A DNA stretch of 64,000 nt from assembly GCA_021464415.1 (NCBI GenBank), contig CM038466.1, positions 20,461,017 to 20,525,016 of the forward strand, given 5' to 3'. Within the stretch, counting starts at the first letter, position 1. Every line of letters begins with the position of its first letter. This stretch comes from Lonicera japonica. Lineage: Eukaryota > Streptophyta > Magnoliopsida > Dipsacales > Caprifoliaceae. This document shows, in pieces, positions 56,515-64,000 of the stretch. The notes beneath the pieces are model-generated. The model was not told the DNA's origin, searched no databases, and worked only from the letters and a program-made list of their open reading frames with translations. Position numbers and translations under genes: made by a program.

Positions 56515-59462
56515 CTAATTGCTTAGCCTCGGGATTTTGAGAGAATAAACACTCCTCACGAACCCTTTCCCAACCTGACCAACACCTTTTAGTGCATCAA
56601 CCATCTCTCTTTCTCCCTCGCCATCATTCCCTCGTCCTCGTTTCTGCATAGCCCAACAACGTATTAGGAATCAGGAAGTTCTTAAGGGTGTGTTTGCATA
56701 CATCTAATTCCAATCCTTGAAATTGGGATTCCCAAACACATAAATGTTCTTTCTGATCTCATGGAAACTGGAAAGTAAAAGTAAAATTAAAAATGATGAT
56801 ACGATACCTTCAAGCCCTCTTTCTCCCACGTTAAGCCTATTGCATCGCCTCCTATAGAATCGTACCACACCTTGAACATGTTGGGGAACCTCATCTGTGG
56901 GTATGATGGGAGAAATTTAGCTCATTTTAAAGAACAAAACAAGAACTATTTCACCGGAACCAAATAGGGATTAAGTGTCCAAGTATTTGTGTACATACCT
57001 CCAAATCATTAATAAAGAATCTCAGCGGATCAAAGTCTACCATAAGCTTATCTTTCAGTTTCTCTAAGCTGCCTTTCATGTCTCCAGGCAATATGAATGG
57101 ATGGAAATTTTTGCTTGGCTTCCCATGAGCAACTACCCTCCCTACACATTATATGCGCATTGTGAGCATTTTTACACTCTAAATTCCTCTATATAAAATA
57201 CTCCCTCTGTCCCCAGTTAAGACTCCATGTTTTACTATCACGCTTTTGCTAATTCGATCACAATTAATGGTTTAAAACAAAACTTTGTATCCTATTGTGT
57301 GGTACGTTGATGATGTTCTGAAAATGGAAGTGGACAGGTAATATAGGGCAGACAACCTTCAGTGGAATATTAGTTTGAAACAGAGGGAGTAACAAAACTG
57401 GTTTTGAATCTCCTCCAACACTTTTGCTGACAGCAATAGTCATAATAGATTCATAGACGTGCATATGCAAGGTACAAATTAATAACTTTGCAATAGCTCC
57501 ATAGGCATGTATATTGTTAAGCATGATATTCATTGCGGTTCCTTCTCTTAATAGCTTAAGCTTTTGGGACAAATGGTTTAGTATCAAAGGTTGGTTTTCT
57601 AGGAGGTCCAAGGTTCAAGCCTTGGCACCCCCATCCCCCATCTGTTAATCTTAAATCTGTCTATGTGTTCTACATAATCCTGTTCCCATCTGCTCTCCAC
57701 ATGCGAGTATGGGGTCGCACATGAGGGAGGGTGTTAAGCATGATATTCATTGCAGTTCCTTCTCCCAACAGCTTAAGCTTTTGGGAGAGATGATTCCTAA
57801 CAGGAAACTAGTATACATACATACACAGGGAGGGTGTTAAACATGATATTCACTGCAGTTCCTTCTCCTAAACAGCTTAAGCTTTTGGGAGAGATGGTAC
57901 CTAACAAAAAGTATACATACATAGATACATACATATGTAGTACAAAAAAACTTGGGTATCCTCCAAATAATGCAAGAATAACACTTGTACCTTGGTGGAG
58001 CTCAGATGGAAAGAGAAGGCGTTCAGGGTAAGGCAATTTGTCCCTGTGAAGAAGAACGACGGCGTCGTAGTTGTTCAAAGGAGTTCGGAAAACACACTGA
58101 AAAGAAAGTAAAACATGAGAATTAGATACAACAATATATATAAACAGAAGTACAGAACAATATAAGCACAAAGTTAATCTACTTCATTCACCTCCCATCC
58201 GTAAGAATCAAGCTGATTCTGCAAAACTAGTCTAGTCAACAAATTTGAACTGCTTCTTGCATAGGCCGCCAATCTTTTAAGTTCCTTGAATATAAATATT
58301 ATTATAAGAATGTCATTGCTAAGAGAATACAGAACCACCCAAGATAGTCAAACCAATTACTTCAAATTAAAGAAGAATATCCACTACAACAATCTAATTA
58401 GGTGCGTCAGGTCTCAAATCAGTAATATCTCAATTTTATGAAATGTATTTACTATTTAGTCATCAAATGTCCACTATAAGCGAATGGTACATTAGAATTT
58501 CTGCAAAATCACTGTATGGCAAACAAGAAAAAATGTAGCCTCACTGATTAAAGAACATAAAAGAAAGGACAATAAATCACAACGTAACGAGATCAACTTG
58601 AGGAGTATACTCACTGATGAACTCGGTGATGATCTGGTCCATGCTTCGGATGCCCTATCATAAGCTGTCGCCAAGAACATGGCTGAGTCTACGTCTATTG
58701 TCTCTTCTCCATAAGCTTTTCTACTTGACATAAAATTCTCCTGTCCAATTAAAGTACATGCCCAGATAGGAATTTAATATTTAAGCATGTGTGAGTGTGT
58801 GTATAATGTTATATGCACATATATTGGTGTTGAATAAGAGCAATTAGAAACAAACCATCATCTAATTGAAAGGTGATACTAGTGAATACTTGATTAATCA
58901 AATAATTGCACTTACATTGATCTCCTTTTCATCTTCTAGGTTCAGATCACCATTAATGTCAACAATCAAAGAAGAAAAGGTCCAGTCATGCTCTGACAGC
59001 AAGCGCAAGAACCTGTTAATCAGACATTTTTCAGCACTAAAAGTAGCAATGTCAAACTTAAGTGGATGAATTAAGCCCACCCAACCCATCCATTAAATGC
59101 CCTAGCACATCTCATTAAGATAATGGCTTATTATTTGATTGGCCATTAAGAACACAGTTCTTGGTGTTTAATCAGGTCTTTATTTACTAATAACAATATA
59201 TGCACCATCTTTTTACAAAGATTCCAGTGCACCACTTGACCCACTCAACAATTTGTGGCTTGCCATGGATCTAGACCTACTGTGCTGTTATGCCATTAAA
59301 GTTAGTGATATTTTCAATTTTCAATAAAACCGAGGAGCACTTTAAAGATGAGATGTACATATGCAAACGAATATTAGAATGGAGTTAGAAGACTTGTTGT
59401 ATCTCCCACCAAAACCTCTTGGTCACTCTCATCAACACCACGAAGGGAAAAGGGGGGAGGGG

Positions 59463-59495
<33 letters not shown>

Positions 59496-62400
59496 GAAAT
59501 GCCTTGCTAAAAGAAACAGAATCCAAACCTTAAAAATCCGGTGATCCTTGAACAAGGAGCAGAAAATGGAAAAGGCCTTAGAAAGAGATACGCGACCAAC
59601 AGCTCAATGGCCTCCTCTACCAACAAAGCTGAAAAAAGATGTGCAGCAACCCAACGTTTTGCCAGACTTCACAAATAAACAAACATGGAGAGCAGAGTTA
59701 GGAAAAAAATAAATTATTTTCTTTTTGGGGTGGAGAGAAACAACCAGCTCAAATTCAAATTTTCACCGAACAACTGGTCCATAAATTGGGTAACGACCCA
59801 GTAAACCACTAATCATGCTAGAATGCTGGCCTCGTAGAAAAAGTTTCTTGTCTGCAGAGGAGACTCGCTTCACTTGCTCACTTCCCACTGCGAGTAAATA
59901 CTACCAATTTAATTTATGATCTCAAATATCCTACTGACACATCCATAAATGATTGAAAACAAAAAAAAAAATCAATACCAGTTTCTTACATTGTCTTCTC
60001 AACAAGCTCAGAGCCCTCTCATGCAAAATTTTTAGGCGAAATGCATATCCAGACAAGAAAACATCCACATGTTCCTCCGTAGCAGTGCATCTTATTCCAA
60101 AATTGTTCTGCAGACTGCCATAATAGTACATCAGATAGCTGATGCATAAGCCGCATAACCTACAAGATATATTGCAGATATAAAGGAATCGTCACTCACC
60201 TTTCTCCAATTTTTAGAACAAAAGCAGCTTTAGTCTTCTCAATCGCTACTTCGTCCATAGGCCAGTTCCCTGATCCTTCCAACTGCATCAACCAAAGGAG
60301 TTACTTTTGACAAAATAAAGGATGATTAGTAATATGAAATTAATGGTAGGTCAGCAGCTAGCTTACCTGAATCATAACTTCAAGCGGCTGTATACAGCTT
60401 GAACTGACCACCTTTATTCGCATATCAACATTATTTTCATAAGCCAGGGGATGGGGGTGCGGAGGGCAGACAGATGTTCTCCTGAAAGCTGTACATAATG
60501 CCAATCAGACATCATTAACTAATATACATATAGATATTCACAGATATTGCACCAGACAGTCGCAAGATCTAGATTCTAGATTATTGGTCCACATCTGCAT
60601 GTATATATAGAAGAAAATGAAAACCAATAACCATCGCATCACATTCTTGCCATTGATAGAGCGGTGGCAATCTCTCTCTCTCTCTCTGTGAGAGGGAGGG
60701 GGAGGTGCAAAATTAGGGTGCGGTGCTTAACTCCAGTAGGACCCCTCTCTATAGTGAGGTCATTTATGCATTTCTACTCTCATAATTGGGGGGCTTTGTA
60801 ATCGTGCTGGGATCAAAGCACACATTCGTGTGCTGAGATCTATCAGAAATATTGAATTTTAAACATCAAGGAAATAAACAAAAAGAATGGCTAGTCAGCT
60901 AAAATGAAACCTGAGTCTAGAGGTTGCACACTGGTGATCCTCAAAGGAACGTCGTTGAGAAGACGCAAACGGGTTGATAGAACATCAAGTGCCTCGAGCA
61001 AACTTTTAGTGGAAGATATCGGGTCTGGAGAATCATCACAATATTTTTAGTTCTGAAGTACTTTCACACTATTTTTGCTACTCTCATATCTTAAAAAAAA
61101 TATAGAAATTATAAAACTGGGAAGAAAAAAGAATGAATGAAAATGATCAGATTTTAATTACCTCCATCGGCATGAACCAAAGAGAAATCGAGTTGATCTA
61201 CAGTGTGCATCATATTTTCTTTTGAAATAGAAAGGTGCCGCACCAAAACATGTTCAGTAATCTTTTTTATGATGACATGTGTTTCCCACGGCTTGCATTC
61301 CCAAACTATCAATTAAAGAAAATGTGGATGGCATGTTAGTCACATTAAAATTAAATACGAAAGTAGAAGTTGGCAACAATTTAAGCATATTTAATTGCCT
61401 TACATGCGCATTCTATGATGGTGCCGTCTCCAAAAGATCGCAGCTCCGTATTTCCCCAAAATTTACGAAATTTCAAAGCCTAGGGACAAGCATGAAAAAG
61501 TAAATAAAATCGTTCAAAAGGCATATAGGTTTAAAAGAGACGTTTATGCAATTCTGCTACCTCTTCTACATTCTCAGGACTAGGACCCTTGGTGATCCTT
61601 TTAGAAGCTTCGTCTAAAGAGCTGACTGAAATCCCAACAACCATTGGCTCTCTATCAAACATCGATAATCCCTAAAAAATCTAAGATAATTAGAACAGCT
61701 AACAAATAAACCCAATGTAATAAAATGTATAACAAGCTGAGTTTAAGCTTAAACTCGCACATCTTCAATGGTGCCTTGGGAAGCAGTGTTTCTCCAAATA
61801 ACACGCACAAACTTCACTCGATCTCCCAATCCTTCCTGCATCAGAAAATGTACCTTGTGCTCATACAATCTCCAACACTCATTGTCCAAACAAAACCCTG
61901 ACCCATGAACTTCAGCATGTCCCTTCAAGTTTAATCTGAAAGAGCACAACGTAAGAACAAAGGCAACAAGGACATTGAAGAAGGATATGAACCCACAATG
62001 TCGGTGAGTCAGCGATTGTTTCTAATAAATATATTGGACTATTACGAAATACAGAGTTGCCCACCAGGCACCAACTACCAAGCCTGCAACGAACAGGAAT
62101 GAAGATAACACCACCCTTGTTGTCATTGTCAACATCAGTTAGAATAAGCAAAGGACCAAATATGAAGCAAAAAACCGACCAAGCCAACCACAAACGATCG
62201 CCTTTTTCACTATTCGGTCCATCCTACGGTTGATATAACACAAAACCAAGTTTATTCGGTGCAGGCTGAACCACATTGAACACTGGCACTGCCATCTGAC
62301 ACCACCAATAGTTGTCAATGTTTACTGAGAGCAAAAATCCCATGATACATGGCACTTGGGTTCACGTACACTTTGGCTATAAAGACACCTTTTCTGATTA

Positions 62401-63977
62401 TTGCAAACAACAACCAGATCCTTAAGGTCATTGTAAACAATGTCGGAGCCAAGATTTAATATGAAAGGAAGAGGGGGGGTTGTGGATTCAACTGTAGTAT
62501 AAGATACAAAGGGCAAAAAGCATAATTTTTTCCTAAAATAAAGTGGGCAATGTTATACATCATCACTTATTTAGAAGGAAAAAAATCCTCAAAGCGAATA
62601 GTAAAAATAAGGTTGGCAAGTTCCCACCTTCAACACAAGGTGGCTTCGCCTCTGGCAGTAGACTCTCTCTCTTCCATGTATAGAGAGAAAGCTCTACATT
62701 CCCCTCATGAAGGCTGACCTTTCCCTTTATGGGTATTGCTCTCTCGTCCACCAACTGATTTTCTTGCATTCCTCCAGAAAGATCCGTAGAAAGCCCAACA
62801 TCTACTGATTTTAATGTGCACCACAAACTACCCTCCTAATTTCTAAGCTCGTTTAGAAATGTTACAGGAAGATGAGATTATTTCGATTCCACCATTTACT
62901 TATACATCAGTTTAAAAGGGGAAAATAAGTTCTTTGGTAGCACCTCTCACCTAGAGGCAAGGCAGTCTTAAAGCGCCTCACAACAGAAATACTGGGCAAG
63001 TTCTTGCTAGTCTTAAGCCCCCAGTGGCCTCTACAGCTCCATAGGCATCACTTTTGCATCTTTTGCACCTCATTCTACCAGGCATAGTCATACAAGCGGA
63101 TCTACATAACAAACCCATAATTTTCGGGTCTAGATCTCACTTGCCCACTCGTCCTCGCGCAACTCAGAACAAGATATTTTCACAAAACACGAAACTCAAT
63201 TAGTTCTCTCGTGTCCATGAAAGTCAAAGCGACAGACATCATCTCATCAAAGAGATGCTATTGAATATCATCACAGCAAGGATATAATTTGGACAACGAA
63301 ATAGAGATGTTCAATAAGTGAAGACAAACTTTTACACAAGTTAGATTCTATTGTGTTATGCCATTATATTACAGTCTGCAACAGCAAGTGCCGAGCACTA
63401 TAAGTCTAGTTAAAAATAGAATCATGTACGTCTCAAATTAAATTACCTTAAGCTGTAGTCAAATTTCGCAGGAATGTCAACCTTGGTCATAAAAACCTCT
63501 TCAAATCCACCATCTCTACATTTATCAATACAACTTAGTGTCAAAGCAGCCTCGTCTCGGAGCTGCAATTGTGGAAATATTAAAATTATCTTCGGATGAC
63601 TTCATTGAGCTAATGAAGAGAGTGCAATTACATTTAGAGATCCAGGTATTATGTATGTCAATAAATTCATATGGACCAATGACCAGTGTGCTGTCAAAAA
63701 GTACCTCTAGAAGACCACTCTTTGTCATTCGGAATGCCATATTAAAGTGTGCAAATGAATCGCACATCACTGCTGGGAATGCATGTAGATATTTCTTCCT
63801 TTCCTGCAACTCACAAGTTAGAAAAAGCACTGACATTTCTATCTATGTATGTGTAACATATATAAATATATATATATATTACATCATAAGTGATCGTGTA
63901 GGAACACACCTCCTTTAGAATATTGCTTTCTCCCTGAGGCTTAAAGAAAAGGCCATTCTCCCAAGACTTTGAAGCAG
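56515..63977 (-). CDS. NOL6: NOL6 / Nrap / UTP22-type nucleolar protein, C-terminal 756 codons (5' end beyond window)
   Basis: Twenty exons on (-): 63910-63977, 63705-63803, 63447-63562, 61761-61935, 61561-61671, 61404-61479, 61162-61305, 60911-61024, 60367-60488, 60200-60282, 59990-60114, 59767-59887, 59529-59666, 58916-59012, 58615-58740, 58192-58284, 57991-58096, 56999-57141, 56808-56894, 56515-56643. All joins keep frame. Nrap-family landmarks in order: FRKFWGNTELRSFGDGTIIE, FWECKPWETHVIIKKITEHV, FLSGYAFRLKILHERALSLL, YPIYGPVV, LAKRWVAAHLFSALLVEEAI, GFLRFLRLLSEHDWTFSSLI, DAVVLLHRDKLPYPERLLFP, VDFDPLRFFINDLE, MFKVWYDSIGGDAIGLTWEK. The Lys/Arg/Glu-rich tail ends KIPRLSN. NOL6/UTP22 is part of the UTP-C module of the small-subunit processome for 18S rRNA maturation. 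Plant homologues are about 1,050 aa, so roughly 70% is here. Confidence 0.95.
57500..57905. repeat. Threefold interspersed repeat in a NOL6 intron
   Basis: TTAAGCATGATATTCATTGC followed by GTTCCTTCTC...CAGCTTAAGCTTTTGGGA occurs at about 57516, 57735 and 57834. Between the first two lies GGAGGTCCAAGGTTCAAGCC, which resembles a tRNA-type box B. This looks like fragments of one dispersed element (possibly SINE- or LTR-derived), partly tandemised, in the intron between exons 57991-58096 and 56999-57141. Confidence 0.55.
59013..59528. other. NOL6 intron with (GA)n tract
   Basis: An intron between two confirmed exons, containing a GA microsatellite at about 59464-59496. No other feature. Confidence 0.6.
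61936..63446. other. Large NOL6 intron (1.5 kb)
   Basis: Between the exons ending ...KFDYSL and beginning LNLKGHAEVH. (-) ORFs at 61912-62193, 62322-62516 and 62563-62826 have nearly normal composition but match nothing in the NOL6 family, and the flanking exons join in frame without them. It may contain an inserted repeat; no ends found. Confidence 0.5.
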
Positions 63978-64000
63978 CTGCAAAAAGGAAAAAATATAAA

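Noticed and set aside
63538..63918. 126-codon (+) ORF
   Set aside because: Spans NOL6 exons and introns on the opposite strand; the (-) exons join in frame with conserved sequence.

Overview
This is a 64-kb piece of an AT-rich flowering-plant nuclear genome. The genes have many short exons, canonical plant introns and one minor-spliceosome intron, are spaced several kilobases apart, and sit among MITEs, SINEs, a solo LTR and a LINE fragment. A RADIALIS-like MYB gene, a plant-type SEC14 protein and the compact intron-rich layout suit a eudicot. An asterid such as a member of Lamiales is possible but unproven. No bacterial-type operon, CRISPR array or viral gene cluster is present.

Layout. 1-9.4 kb is accessory DNA: a hAT-like end, a perfect 72-bp palindrome, a SINE with target duplications, a small two-exon gene (66 aa, 2602-4435) whose intron holds a foldback element, an 804-bp inverted-repeat element, a 2,052-bp solo LTR flanked by CTTAG, and a MITE inside a tandem duplication. 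9.48-9.84 kb (-) encodes a 119-aa protein of unknown function. 10-18 kb is gene-poor, with a hAT-type MITE, a minisatellite and two related Tourist-like MITEs. 18.27-22.35 kb (+) is a CRAL-TRIO/SEC14 gene (294 aa). 22.96-26.41 kb (-) is a CIA2B/AE7-like iron-sulfur assembly gene (155 aa) with a 500-nt U12-type AT-AA intron. 27.48-29.86 kb (-) holds a frameshifted copy of mitochondrial ribosomal protein L6 and a tandemly duplicated leader. 30-33 kb has a MITE and a broken RTE-type LINE. 33.88-37.96 kb (-) is a nine-exon Maf-type nucleotide pyrophosphatase gene (204 aa) with two related SINEs in its introns. 38.2-40.1 kb is two TIR elements set end to end. 41.7-43.2 kb (+) is a 91-aa gene, 44.05-44.32 kb (-) a RADIALIS-like SANT/MYB gene, 44.95-45.02 kb (-) a tRNA-Gln(CUG), and 46.13-49.15 kb (-) an ARL2/TITAN5 small GTPase gene (185 aa). 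49.5-56.2 kb is accessory: two copies of one TAA-flanked TIR element in opposite orientation with different interiors, flanking a Pack-MULE-like element that carries the broken 5' end of a TrmA/RumA-type RNA methyltransferase gene and an 11-copy palindromic minisatellite. 56.5-64 kb (-) is the C-terminal 756 codons, in 20 exons, of a NOL6/Nrap/UTP22 ribosome-biogenesis gene whose 5' end lies beyond the window.

The genes do not form a pathway cluster. They are ordinary housekeeping and developmental genes (lipid transfer, cytosolic Fe-S assembly, nucleotide sanitation, tubulin folding/GTPase, rRNA processing, floral/leaf MYB). Exon boundaries were worked out by hand from splice signals and reading-frame continuity. 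All exon lengths given agree with the codon phase across each junction. Family names come from recognised motifs, not from database searches.
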